From: Hybos culiciformis
Taxonomy: Eukaryota > Arthropoda > Insecta > Diptera > Hybotidae
Direction: 5' to 3'
Length of the DNA: 64,000 nt
Assembly (NCBI GenBank): GCA_964007475.1
Contig: OZ023273.1
Coordinates: forward strand, 58,857,834-58,921,833
Shown: piece after piece, positions 47,240 through 61,800 of the stretch
How the letters are laid out: every line of letters starts with the position of its first letter
Position numbering within the stretch: the stretch's first letter is position 1
The notes under the pieces: model-generated
Seen by the model: only the letters and a program-made list of their open reading frames with translations
Told to the model about the DNA's origin: nothing
Database searches by the model: none
Position numbers and translations under genes: made by a program

Positions 47240-50200
47240 CATTTATGTAAAGAGTTTAAATTAACTTTAGAAACTTTTCTCTTTCCCTTTTTAAATTATA
47301 CCCCAAATATAATAGAAAATACTTTTTAATTGCTTATAACTAAATAACAAAATAAATAATCAATTTCTTGAACTTAATTATTCCTTAAATTTATGAAAAC
47401 ATATAATAAATAAATACATGAGGAACAGTACATCAATGTCACTCCACTAGAATTTGTTCAAGCTTAGAAAGGAAATAAAAAATCTTTATTAAAAATCAAA
47501 AAGTTTATTTCATTTGTTCGATACCATTTGTACAATAAATATTATCATTCTTTGTCACACAAACTGCTTATTTGTGATGACCGCAGAGCTGTAACGTAAC
47601 TATCGTAACTATACGTAACTATATAACTTAAATAATAGCAGAGTAGTGTTGATATTAAAGTTCAAGACGAGCTATTTAACCCCTTTAACAATCAAAATTT
47701 CCCCAAAGCTTGAGAAGCATTGATTTAGTCTGATGAGCGTATGTGTGGTAAAAATGGATTTTTTAAAAATTATTATATGAGGGCTAAATGCGATTATAAT
47801 TTTAAATATGTGTAGAAAGCTATGTAACCTCGATTATGTCCTAGGATTTGACAACAAAAAAAATTTTGTTTAATTTTACATAGAAAAAAGAATGAATTAT
47901 TTTCTTTGAGATTAAAAACTTATACTATATTATTCTTAGAAAAAAAAAAAAAATTATTTCAACACATAAATAAATTCAATTTAAGAATCTATTATTATCA
48001 AAGTTTGAGTTAAGTCTATTTAGAAATATTTAATTTAGAAAAATTTCATCAAAATAAACACACTGTGCATACATAAACTATATATTCTATAAAATTATGC
48101 ATATTTGGTATGGACACTACTCTATATCTTATTATTATTTTCTAACAATTCTATAATCTTAACACATTTATTTTCTTTCTAAATATATATTCTTATTTTG
48201 TCCTTCTTCATAAAAACTTTTTTTTTGTATCATACAAAAAAAAAAAACAAATTGAAATTTTTGGGATAATTTACATTTCGGATCAATTTAGGATATTCAA
48301 AAATCCCAATTGTAAATTTTATTTTTAAACTACAATTCGCATAAATTTTGTAGAATCTAATCACGTAGCATAGTATGTATATAAAAAAAAAAAGTTAGAT
48401 TTTTTCTTTTTATATTTAAGTTAGTTCATCTTATTAATTTATATTATTTATTATGTCTTTTATTTTGTATGATTTTGATTTTTCTTTTACAGCACTTCAC
48501 TATTGTGTCCTCTCTCGTATTATATATGAAATTGAGATGTCAAGTTTGTTTTTAGAAAAAGTTTGAAATTTTGAATCATGCCATGAATTTAACAAACAAC
48601 TTAAAACAAAAATAAAAATTTTATAACTTAAAGTAGGTATAATAAGTTGTAATGTAACATTTTGTTTTATTTTTTTTTTTTGTTATTATTAGAAATAATA
48701 ATTTTTTTTTTATTTTATTTTGTGTTGGTTTATTATTTATTATTTATGTTTTGTTTACATAATAACATAATATAAATTATTAATACCATGGATTTGTGAA
48801 GCTTTTGTTTTTGCTGGAGACAAAAAAAAAGTCATTTTATCTTCAAATAAAAGGGATTTTTTTTAGTAATAATTTTTATGAAACTTTTTTTTATAACTTT
48901 ACATTTTTTATTAATAAATTTTGTACACATTACAAATTTATTTTATATTATGTTTATTTTTTTACATCAATAAATATATATTTTATATGTATATTATTTT
49001 ATGTGTACCAACTCACATGTTTTTTTTTTTTTAATATTTTCTCAAGGACTTTTTGTACGTTATTTAAAAATAATTTATAAGAAAGAAACTTAATAATAAC
49101 AAAAAAATAAAAAATAAAAATTATAAAAGTCCTTTAGGAAGTTATTTTGTATAATATTTTTCTTAGAAATGCTAAAATATTTTATTTTATTTTTATAGTT
49201 TATATTATTTTTATTATACATTTATATTATTCTTAAATAATGTAAAAATATATGTATAATTTCAAATACTGATGATATTTTAAGAAAGACAAAAAAAAAT
49301 AAACAAAAAATTAGAAAAAAACAAAATTAAAATGATTCGAAAAAATTATTATCAAAGGCGTCAGAATTTCGGAATCGATGATTATCATCCAAACATACTA
49401 TATGTATATTGCTCATTTATATTATATTGGCGAAAATTTCCCCCAAATAAAATATTAGAATTTATACAATAATATACTATATATAAGAATATTTTTTTAA
49501 TAACTTTCTACAATGACATAAAAGAAGGACCTTGAAAAGTTATGAAAAAAAAAAAAAATAAAAAATTAAAAAGTTATATTCAAATAAACCTAAAATGCCA
49601 TAAAATGAACTTTATGTTTAAATATATAAAGAAAAAACAAGAATTTATGTAAAACTTAATTCAAATCTATCATGTTTAAATAAAAATTTACGATGTTATT
49701 TATATAATTTTGAAAAAAAAAAAATAAAATTATGAAGGAAATTAATAAAATAGATACAAGAAAAAAAAACCTTGAATTTATTTTTTATTCGACATAATTA
49801 GAAGATAACTATATGCCATGGCATTAAAAATTACACATCATGTTCATAACAATATAATTTTATAATTTGTCACTTTAAAATCACATCGAAAAGTTTAAAT
49901 TTTTTTTTGCATGCAATTGACTTTCAAATGGCAATACTTTTAGTAAATGTAATATTATTCTGAACATTTATGTTTATGTTGTAGACAAATAACTTTTTTT
50001 ATTCACGGGGTTAATTTTTTTTTTTTTCAAGTAAATCAGAATAAATTGACTAACAATTTTTTTGCAGCATAAAACTAACAAACAATCAATATTTTTAACT
50101 TGAATAGTAAACAATTTAATTGTAAAATTTTTTAATTTGAAAACTTCGAACGAAATACATTTATATTCAAAATTTATATTAAATCCCCTATACAACTATC

Positions 50201-51036
50201 TATTTACAATATAATATTCAATTATTTGCTTATTAAAACTGTCAAATAATCTAATTTGTTTCAGAAAATTACTTATTGTATACTTTTAACTCGCTAGAGA
50301 ATTTCTGGAAATTAAAAATACAACTGAAAATTCCAGTAGACGTTTATATTGTAATTATTTAAGGATATATTTTGATCAAAAAAAAAATTTGAAGAATTTC
50401 CAAATAAAAAATTACATATTGATCATCAACAGAGTATAAAGTCACTCTTCTAAAACTTTAATTATTTTTCTTTCATTCTTAGAATACGAAATGTAATTAA
50501 TTATTATACTCAACTTAGTTGTCATTCACTATTATTTATTGCTTGTTTAATGCAAGTATGGTTTACAAAAATCTAAAAATATTATTTTTTTTTAAACCAT
50601 AAAACTTTTTACAATCAAGTGTTTTTATATATTTTATTGAAAATTTTTAAACAAACAACACCATAATTGATATATAGAGAATATTATATTTATATCCACA
50701 ACTGTTTTCTCTTTTATTAAGTATCTATTACACTTCATTTAACACTTTACATAAAAATAAAAAGCTCATTACATATAAACTTGTATACTATTTTGTCGAT
50801 GATGAGAAGAATAGAACAAAAAATCAATAACTTCTAACAAATTTATATAATGCATATTTTGAATAGAGTTGTTGTGTGGTGATTGGTGAATACACTATTA
50901 AGTATTATCTCTGGATATTAGTTTTATGTTTTATGTTGGGTGCTTGTGTTTTTTTTCAATTGCTATGTGTTGTCATATATATAAATATGCAGTTTAATTA
51001 AAAAATAAAATATACTGTGTAACGTTAGAATTTATA
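47240..51036. other. A/T-rich non-coding stretch
   Basis: Contains a short CGTAACTAT direct repeat cluster (about 47595-47628) next to CAGAGCTGTAACG, perhaps a stray transposon end. The rest is homopolymer-rich with no supported gene. Confidence 0.45.
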
Positions 51037-51985
51037 TGGGTAGTTCCACGGAAACAGGCGGAAAACTAAAAAAAAATGTAAAAAAAAAAAAATTATTTTT
51101 GAGACTTAAATCAGTATTTGTTAGTTGCTTCAGATAATTTCGAACTTATTCTCAAAGGGAACACCGCATTTTTCGAGTTTTTCGATTTTTCAAAGAATTT
51201 GTACCGAAAAGTCTTTCCCGGGAAGCAAACGAACCACGGGAATGACACCACGGTAATGATTACAAAAAAACAGTTTTTCCTTAATTTATTGGAAAATTTT
51301 CGAAATATTTAAAATTTTTAATCAATTAAATTAAAAGAAAAAAAACAGAGAAATCTAAATAAAATTGATTAAAAAATATTTTTTATTATTTCAATTAAAA
51401 AAATACTTACCACGGTAATGACAAAATTGGTGTTAATTATAGAAAATTTTGAAATAACTGTTCACTACCGGTTTATTTTACTCGATTTAAATATCACAAT
51501 TAACAATATCAAGAAAAAATATATTTACTTAGCCAACTGAACTGGTGATTTTAAATTATATTAATTGTATTCATTTTTTTTTTCACGTAATTCGCAAAAG
51601 GTTTGAAATTCTTACTGACATGGTAACACTAATAAAATAATAGAAAAAACCAATTAGAACTGTACTTTCTCAACTTTTTTTAAATTTTAGAGAGCCTTTC
51701 ACATATTATTTTTTTAATAATAAAATTTGTGAAGTATTTATTGAACATTAAAATAACGAATTTTAGTTTTGAATACGAACCAATTACTTAGTAACAGGAA
51801 TGACAAAATCTATCTTTATGCTGAAATGTTTGCTAATAACAGTAAATTGTTACATATTTTTTTATTTGTTCTAAATGGTAATAATTCATGTAAAGTATTT
51901 TCAAGATTAAAATTTTTAATATTTATACAGTTTGCCCAAAAAAGTGTGGTAACATCGAATCGGCCAGTTTCCGTGGAACTACCCA
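51037..51985. mobile_element. Mariner-like non-autonomous element with TA duplication
   Basis: Perfect 19-bp terminal inverted repeats TGGGTAGTTCCACGGAAAC; TA at 51035-51036 and 51986-51987. 949 bp. The interior repeats phrases such as CACGGTAATGA and GGAATGACA. Open frames inside (51118-51312, 51769-51990) show no transposase motif. Confidence 0.75.
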
Positions 51986-51987
51986 TA

Positions 51988-54900
51988 TAATAAATTAGCA
52001 TTCCTCACGTTTGCATCCAAAATTAAACGCAGATATTTTTTTTTAACCCAGACCGGTTAAACATTTGGAACTACAAAGTTAAATCGTATTTAGTTTTTAA
52101 TATCGTTCTTTTAATTTGGACAAGAGATCAAATAGTTGGGAGATCTATTTTAAAGTATCAACATCATTAGAACATCTTCAACAATGATAACAGTCTATTT
52201 TTTAGAAAGGCAGTTTAATCTCTTGAGAACAACAATTTATCGTTTAGTACTGTGCATTTCAATATACATATGTACAAAAAAGACTTAATAAAAAACATAA
52301 AAGTAACAATTAAATTTCCATAGAATAAGGGTGTTACAGGGCTATGCTATGCATATAACATACATATAGAGTTTGGCAATTTCGAAAAATACTACCCTAG
52401 TACAAAAAAGTCGATACCTACCTACTATTTAATACAAAATGCTTCTACGCCTGAATTGGTTGACTACCTGCTGTTATAAGGGCGTTTGGTCCGGGAGTTG
52501 TTAATTAAGTAATTGACGTTGGAGACAAAAAACTCATTATTGGAAACATATTTATAATTTTTTTACTTTACTAAGTCTAATTTTGGGATTGACTTGTAGT
52601 AATCACCAAAAATATATACATTCTCTTTTCTCTTTTCTCTACATTTTTTCCAATCAAACACGATTCATTATTTTCAACTGTATTCAAAAATAATTAACCA
52701 CAATGCATATTTATTATTTTATTTACATTCTTTTATTTTTATTACATTCTTTTTATCAGTAATTAACAAAAAATAAAATTAATGTAGTCGCAAATTTTAA
52801 CCAAAAATATTTTAAATAATTCTATATACTGTACAAGTATCATGGGCGCCAGCAGTATGATGCAAGGTAGTGTAACTGCGATGAATTTTTACATGAATTC
52901 AAAATATTATTGTTTTGTAAGGATGTGTTTATGTTCGAGATGCGATAAACTATAGGAGCTGTGATATAAGCGTAGACAAAAGTTAAATAACGCTTTTAGT
53001 TTATAATGTACAAGAGATAAATGTGTAATCAGTATTTTTAATTTCAATGAATTTAAAAAATTTAATAAAAGAAAAATTTTAAAATAATATTTCTTCTGTA
53101 AAAACTAAAATACATTTAATTCATTCATTAATAAGTGCTTCGAAAGAAGAAGCATTATTTGAATTTCTAGTGCTGCGAATTTTCGTAAATTTGGAAATTG
53201 GGAATGGGAATATGGTGGCCTTCCTATCAATATGGAAAGAAATAATTTCAGGGAATTCCACCATCTTTTTAAGATATCAAAAACTCCAGTAAAACTGAGT
53301 AAAACTGGAAATATTTTCAGAGAACACCGATATTTTTTATATATATTTTTATATTCAGATTTAGTTGGTAAAGTGGATAATCTGATTTCTATATCGGTAG
53401 AACCAAAGAAAAATTGATTTTTAAACACATATCGTCGGACTCTTTTTATGTCTAATTGTGAAGAATTATCTAGTTCGCGATTTTGTGATAGCCGCTACAT
53501 TAGATGTAAAACAATAAAATTGAATTAACTATATTGCATTATTTTCAGAATAAAACTTCAGCAAGATCGAATATCGGGTCAGAGATTTTTCTCTGACACA
53601 CAAGAATCGCAGTTAAATAAAAGTTTCTGATAAAATATACAAATAACTATCTTCAATTTTGTGTCTTCTTGCTTTAATAACTTTTTTTTTAATATAAATA
53701 ATAAATTATACAAAATTTTTAATTTTTTTTTTTGTTATGATTCATGGTTTTGTGTAATAAAAATTAATAAAGGGGAAATCTGGAAATGATAAATTCGTGC
53801 AAATTAAAAATTTTGCAAAAAAAAAACAAAAAATTTTTTATTACTTAAAAAATAAAAAGCAAACAACTTGAATTAAATTATTTTTAAGGAAATATTTACC
53901 TTCAATTTGTAATACTTATTTTCTATCCTCTCTCTTTCGTATTATTATTATTATTATTAGAATTATATTTTATGTTTTTATGTATATTTACATTATATAC
54001 CTACTATTTTCTGTTAAATTAATTCACCAACACTTTTATTTAATTATAAAGTTGGCAGTATAATTATACAATATTGGCCAATGTTATTTATTTTGAGAAT
54101 TCAGTTAGTTATTCGAAGATACTTTCAATTATATTTACATTCATTATATATTGATATTATTAGTATGTATTTGTGGTATAAAGATCAATTAGAGATTTTA
54201 GTTGAAATTAAAAAAAATCAATTTTCAATAAAATTATTGTAAAAAAAAGTACAAAATGTATAACCCTAAATATAGGAAAAACAAAAAATTAAAAACTGTT
54301 TTTTATTAAAAAGTTTTAACCTGAATTTATTTCTATACATTAAATAAAACTAATTTTTCTCATTAATATTTTAATTTAATACTTTTTTTATATTCAATAA
54401 TTTGACGAAAATATGTAATTTTAACGTGACTTAGATCATTACTGTTCCTGATTTCTGTCTGAAAATTTTGCTTTCTTTAGTTGCTTGTTAAATATACATT
54501 TGAGGAAAGCACGTTCTTGGGATTTAAATAATAATAAAAAAAAAGAATAACATGTTCGACTCAAAAAGAATTTAAACACATGAAAACTGTATTACTTTAA
54601 TACCCTCTTGTACATTATATTTCAGTATTATGTTAATAAATTTTTTTTTTTTATCTTAATCATCACAACATTCACATACATTTTTTTTTTTGCTCCATAC
54701 CCATACGTCATCCCGTTCCAACACAAATCTTTCTTTTTGTATAACTACACAAGATAAATACTTGAAAGAACACCTAACTTTTATCTTAAAAAAATTTAAG
54801 TTGTTAATTTGAATTAATGTAACTTTTGAACATATTTTTATTACCTTTTTCAGTAAAGTTTATAGAGTATTTTCCAAGAGAGATTATTCATATATTCAAC

Positions 54901-57900
54901 CCAAATTATTCAAATAATTCTTTAAAATACTTTTTTTTTAATTAAAAATACTTGTATCTATACACACTTACATGATTTATAGTATACCATTAAGAATTTT
55001 TTTTTTAAATTATGTATAGAGTAGGTATTTATGTTGACCAAGTTTTAATTATGTGTTAAAAACTAAAATTGGAATTTAAAAAATGTACTTTTATACAAAA
55101 AATATATTTGGTTTACGGTTATGTATCTAAATCATAGAATATGGATGTGTTTCGTAGTTTTGAAAAAAAAGTTTAAACTTCAAACTTCAAGAGTGTTTCA
55201 AAGTTTTTTTTATGTGTTGTAGATTTAATTTATAATGTAAAATATATCACTAAAAATTAGTTAAAATTTTTAAGAATCAAATACTATCGCTATAATTTAT
55301 GTAACGAAAGTGGTGCATTCAATTCATAGTTTGATTTAAATGTTGTTATATTATCCCCATTATAATATTATAATATTTACATATTTGGTAATTCAATTTT
55401 ATATCAGTTTTTGGAATTAATTACGGCTTGGTTCCAATGCTTTCATATGTGAGAAACCAGGCATTAAATATTTTTTTCTGATTTTGTAGTGGTACTATAG
55501 TTTAGCCCACTTGCATGCAATTGTAAAAGACCAAGCGTAAAACTTTTTGATTAATTTAGCAATCTCAAAATAAATTCTATGGTTTGTCTACAAATAAATT
55601 ACTTTAAAAATTGATTCTATTTCTGCTAAGTCGCATCGCAGTTGTAAAATTGAAATATAATAATAAGCAAAAATGAGTAAAAAATACATAGTCACAGAAT
55701 TGTTAGGACAGGAGGTTATTATAATTTGACACAATATTTTTGAAATATAAGTTTTAAACAGTTAAAAAAAAAAACATTAAAAAAACAATTTATTTTTTCA
55801 ATTTGAAAGAACCATAAATTTAAATAACAAATTAAAAAAAATAATTTATTTATTTATTGTTGAAATGGCAACTGCTTTAAATTATGTGCTTTTCATTGTG
55901 TTTAAGGTCAATTATTATCTTAAATTTTGGAAGTCCAAAACGTGTTTACAACAACCATCAATTTTTGTGAAATTTTGATCTGGAGACCTCATTTTCCAAA
56001 TAAAAGAAAATGCTTTACATAGGGAATGAGATGATTTTTTATCAAATGCCCCCCAGTGGTTTTAGAAAATCTTTCTAAAACATTTAAAAAAAAGAACGCA
56101 CTTTGACATAATATTTTTGAATTAAAAAAAAAAATTTGTAAGAAATACTTATATGTTGTATTATATATATTTTATGTAGCTTTATCAGTAAAATAAATAA
56201 AACATAAAAATAATTTTTATTTTTATTTATATCTAGATTTTTATTGAATTTATAAAATAGAATGACTTATAAATAATTTTTCTTTTTATTTTTATTATTT
56301 AAATAAATTTTCTTTTGAAAATTTTTACAATCAAACTTTATCAAACTTTAAATATTGATATATATACAGAGCATATAATACATTTCTATTTTTTTTTAAT
56401 TTGCATGTAATAATCCTCTTAAAAGCTCAAATGACAATAATAATGAATTTAAATTTAAATGGTTACACAGTTGAATTAACATAAAACCTTAAATTACGAA
56501 AGTTTGAAATTAGTTTTTCTTTTAAACTAAATTCAAATCAGTGTAACCCAAATCCACTTTAACCATCATTGATTACATATTACATTTCTGCCATTATTAC
56601 TTTCCAATATTCAAACTTTTTCATGCTCCAAAAACTACTAAAGAAAACAAGACCCTAAAATATTTTTTTTCACTATATTATAATTTCACCGCACAATTAG
56701 TTGAGCATCCTTTTTTGAAAAATATTCATTTCTACAATATATTTTAAATATTATGTATATTTTATATATGATTATAACATTGTTTATATATGTTATTATG
56801 TATTTAATAATTTTAATTATATATTGGAACGGAAGAAATTTTTAAAGTTGATTTTTCCTAAATTAAATTTGTATATAAATTTGTGAGTTTTATACCTACT
56901 TCTAAAATAAAACTATGTTTTAATATTATATTAAACCTTGTATTTTAATAATTTTTTTAATATAATGTGCGTGCATGTGAATAATTTTAATGCATTATTC
57001 GTTGTTTAAGACCTTGGAAAAGTTAGTCCCTTGATTAAATTACTTGAATAGTTTCTTATTTGACAATCAAAATTGTGGCCTGTATGATCTATAATACTAT
57101 ACCGTGTTGATATTCTTAATAATTCGGTTATGCAGAGATTTACGACTTTTTCTTATACTTGAGATTTCTTATTTAGGATTTAGTTTAATTACAATGAAAT
57201 GATTAAACTTTTGTTATTTTCGAAATCACAATACACAATATAATGAATTTATATTTAAGATAAAATTTAAATTATGTACATTAATTTTCTCGAAAAAAAT
57301 TATTTGTTCAAATTATTATATTATATTCGTTAGCATTTTTGTTTGTAAAAAATTTATTTTGTATTATTTTTATTCTAATAAGTTATAGTCATGATTAAAA
57401 ATGTGCTATTTATAGTGACATTAATTATGTTAGCTGCTACTATAACACAACTACAATTTATTTTATTTCATCATCAAATCATTCCATTAAAATAAAATTT
57501 TCCCTCGTTTTTTATTTATCCAAATATTAGAATTTTTTAAATAATGTATGTCTACCTACATACACCTTCTGTAGAACCAGAACGTTTATTTGCTTGAAAA
57601 AATGTTATACATACAATATTATTATATTTTATATCTATTATATCTAGGTATATACAAAACAAATGTTGATTGGCACAAAAAAAATGCTTAAGTATGTATG
57701 TTTTAAGGTTAATAAATAAAATTTTTTTTTTGCTTTTTTTGATGAAAAATTAATAATTAAGATTTAATGCACGCATTCAAAGTAAATTTCGTCATGAAAT
57801 GGATAATAAAATTAAATTTTTAAATACATAAATAAACATTATGTATACCTATAATATATGTACTATTATATAGGATTAAGTATGAAATATTCTTAATTCT

Positions 57901-58318
57901 AAAATACCTTAAATATTTATTTATATATAGATTTTTTTTTTCTTATGGTTGAAAATAATTTAAGGAACCCACAATGTATAAAACACAATTATAATATATT
58001 TAACGCAAATATAAATAATATTAAATATAAATAAAACTTACGCACTTTGAAAATATAAGTATTCCTATACATAATACATATATATATTGTTTATGTAATA
58101 TTTACACTATATGTATAAAGAATTCAATTTATTATACTCCCACGTACAATTTGTTGTATACACTTTAATAATATCATAACAATAAAAAGGATAAAAATTT
58201 CAAATTTTATCCAATACAATAAGTACACAGAATCGTCATGGTTATTTGTTTTTCCAACAATAATGATAATTTTTAGAGAAGTGTGACAAAAAAACGAATT
58301 AAAATATTAAGAACTTAA
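51988..58318. other. A/T-rich non-coding stretch
   Basis: No supported gene. Simple repeats include (ATT)n at about 53940-53958. A 107-codon minus-strand frame at 53105-53428 is mirrored by a plus-strand frame and has no recognisable domain. A small hairpin GTCAGAGA-TTTT-TCTCTGAC lies at about 53578-53599. Confidence 0.45.
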
Positions 58319-58804
58319 GAGCCCTCACTGCGAAAAATTAGTCTTAGTTTTGCTTTAGGGTTAATACAATCTCGACTGAAGTGATTCTTTGATATGTTAG
58401 AGAATATAGACTTGGCTCCAGGGTGGGTGAGTCAGATTTTTTAGATTTTTAGTTTTTTTTACTGAAATTTGCCTTCGAAAAACTTGAACTTATTTGCTGA
58501 AATTATGATGTAAAGGAAACAATAATAAAAAAAATCAAATGCAGAATGCGGTGGTGTGCAATTTCTTTAATTTTATAAACAATTTTTGATTAATTTCATT
58601 TAATTATAAACATTTTGTTTATTTTCCTGATAAATTAAAGAAATAAAACTAAAATATAGTTTTATAAAATTGCACTAGAGGTTTTGTTTCATACAATCTT
58701 TGTTCGCATATTTCACGGCCGTTTATTTTCTGTACAACAGAACAAAAAAACTGCAAGAATAGAAAACAGAAAAACATTTTTATATATTAGCGCAGTGATG
58801 GCTC
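58319..58804. mobile_element. piggyBac-like MITE with TTAA duplication
   Basis: Inverted termini GAGCCCTCACTGCG and (reverse complement of right) GAGCCATCACTGCG, 13 of 14 identical, flanked by TTAA at 58315-58318 and 58805-58808. 486 bp, non-coding. TTAA target duplication is the signature of the piggyBac superfamily. Confidence 0.7.
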
Positions 58805-58808
58805 TTAA

Positions 58809-61800
58809 ATTAAAATTTCAAACTAAAATAATAAATTAAACATGCTTATTATTAAGAGTCTTAATAATAAGAATGTTTAATGTATTATTTTATTGCAAAT
58901 TTTTTTGATTCCATTAATAATAATAATATTTTTTGTTGATGTACCATATCAATTTCAATATGAATTAAAAATTTAATTTTTGTCAAGCTATGTAAGCAAT
59001 TTGAAACCTGCATGTATATAATGTGTATTTATGATCTTAAACGTCCTAAACGCTATAACATATTTTTTTTTCTAGAATTAATTTTTTGGGATAGGCTTTT
59101 TTTTTTGTTATTTTGAATAACAAAGTTTTCATGTTTATCTATGAATTTATCATCGATCTGTTTTGTGAACTTCTTTGTAATAATAAAACTTGAAAAAAAA
59201 ATTAATTCATAAAAACCACTACACAACTAAAAACTATATTAATCATTTTCCATTAGTGTTTTTAATATTTTATCTACATGTTTAAATGGTTGTTGGAACC
59301 ACCTATTTTGAATATAATATTGAAAATAGAATAGGTATACTTATAGCAAATAAATAAGTATTTATAAACATAAAAAATAAAATTTTGACCTTATTTCTAC
59401 ATCATTTCTAATTCAAAATTTAACTTTTAACTGATTATACATCAATTAGAATTAATCCAGAAGAAAATTATCAAAACATTAAAAAGTACATTACATATGT
59501 ATTTTTTGTTTTCTTTCTTTTTCTATTCCTATAAATTCCGCACGTGTTTTTTTATTACAATGTTAACTTTTTACAAATTAATAGCGTATAATGTGTGGCA
59601 CAAATTCAATTTGACTTACACCTATAAAAATAAGCTAAAAGCCAAATGAAAGCATTAAATGAATAATAATAATAATAATAATAAAAGGAAATGTTATGTA
59701 CAACATAACATATACGTTGACGAACACATAGTATGTAACTATTAAATTTACCTATCTATGCTGCATATAGTATATTCATTATACACTATACATATGTATT
59801 TAATGCCAGTATAACAGTTAACAAATTTTTTTTTTATATATTTTCGAAATTGAAACGAAAATGTATGTATCAGAATCGTCATTGGTTTACGTCACTAATT
59901 TTATGTTATTTTTTTTTATGTTGTTTCTTACATCAAGACAGTTGGAAAAGATTGTTTTTCTTTCTGTTTATACCTACTGAAAAAATTATATTATTCGTCT
60001 CGACCTGTATAAAATTATATATACATAAAGTCTATAATAAATAAAACAAAATAGGTATAAGTAGGAAAATATGTTAAAAAATATACATAATAATTTTTGC
60101 GCCAAAGTTTAATAATAAAAAAAAAATATATTTTTCCTCATTTTTTCTTACATAATAGTTTTTGATTTTAACAAAAATAAAGAAATTTAGTACAGATGTA
60201 ACTATAAAATTTCTTTAAAAAAATATGTTTTACACAAATTTATAAAATGAAATTATATCTTTGACATCAATAAACATTTAGTGCATTGTTGGCAAATAAG
60301 TGTACCTGCTTAAAGTTTTAAAATCTTAAGTAACTAAGTCGACTTAAAGTTCTTAAACACGTTCGGACTCATTATTATTTAAAATAAATGTTTTATTTAC
60401 TACATTTTCCAATTTAATTTCTTATCTTAAGTCTGATATAAAACTCAAAAATCATTGTATTTTTAGGTACTCATTAGAAAAATATATTTAAAATGATTTT
60501 ATAAAAAAACTTAAAGTTCTTCTAGTATTTTGAGTTTTGGACATGGATCTTTTTTCTAATGCGTATGATAAAATTTTTTGTAGGTTTTAGGTTTAAAATT
60601 CCAATATTATTTTTATTAATTCACATTATAAATTATTTTTTTATTAAATTCTAATTTAATAGACTATTATTTTTTTATTTTATTTTGAAACTAATTTAAT
60701 TTTTTTTAATTATAAAAGAAATAGATATTATTTTATTCGTTTTTCACAAACTAAATATGTTTGTACGTTTGTACTTTTTTTATCGAACCTTGGAACTGAC
60801 ATTTGACCCATTTCACATGAGTCGATTTATCTAAAATTTTCAAAGACTCTTATTTCTGGTGACAATACAATATTCCATTAACTCGTCGGTAACTAAAACT
60901 AAATGGATTTCAATGAAAATTTTTATACGATTCAACCCGTCCAGGTCTCATTGTAGGAACCTTAAAAGGCTTAAAATAGATTTTGATTGAAATTTGTAGG
61001 AGGTTAGTTGACGAAAAGAGGAAATTGAAAATCTTGCTTAGCCTCCAATTTAATTCAAGAATTCCATCTGTGGTGGAAATATAGATTTTGATAAATAGAT
61101 TTCGGAATATAAATATAACTAATGAAACTAAAAATAGTAATATCTCAAATAAACAGTCTAAAATTGACACTTATGTTTCCGTTATAGACTAAACAGTTTT
61201 AATAAGTTACAATATTTTATTATTTGAATACCGTAGTAGAAAATAAATCTCAGTATAATTTGCAAATCCAAGAAAATAATAACGTCAGGAAATTTGTTGA
61301 GATCCATATATCTAAATAGAAATTAAAACCTTCGGGCTATTAAACGACACGATTTTGATTTTTAGTTAAAAATATATTCATAGGCATGTCAACAAATTTT
61401 CTAAGATTCTTTGGATTCGCATTTTATACTGATAGTACATAATATTATTTTATTTCCTAAAGTCATTAGGTATTTTTATAAGTTCTATAATTTTTTCGAA
61501 GAAGATTACGTATTAGTGGGAACTATCAAATCAGAATTTACAATTTTCAAATTTTAAGTATAAACAAAAAAAATATTGTAATCATTCCATTTATTTACTT
61601 TAACATTCAACATTATGTACATGATTTATGTTGTTCTTTTTACAATAGATTCTATATACTGTACACAACTGAAATGAAATTGCGTTAAATTTAAATGCGA
61701 ATATTATATATATATATATATATATTCATTTTCAAAACAAACAACTTGTGCAAAATTTTGTTTTGTTTTAAGAAAATCAATTTAGGAAATGTTATTATAA

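Noticed and set aside
53105..53428. 107-codon minus-strand open frame
   Set aside because: A plus-strand frame overlaps it, composition is ordinary for A/T-rich chance frames, and no motif is visible.
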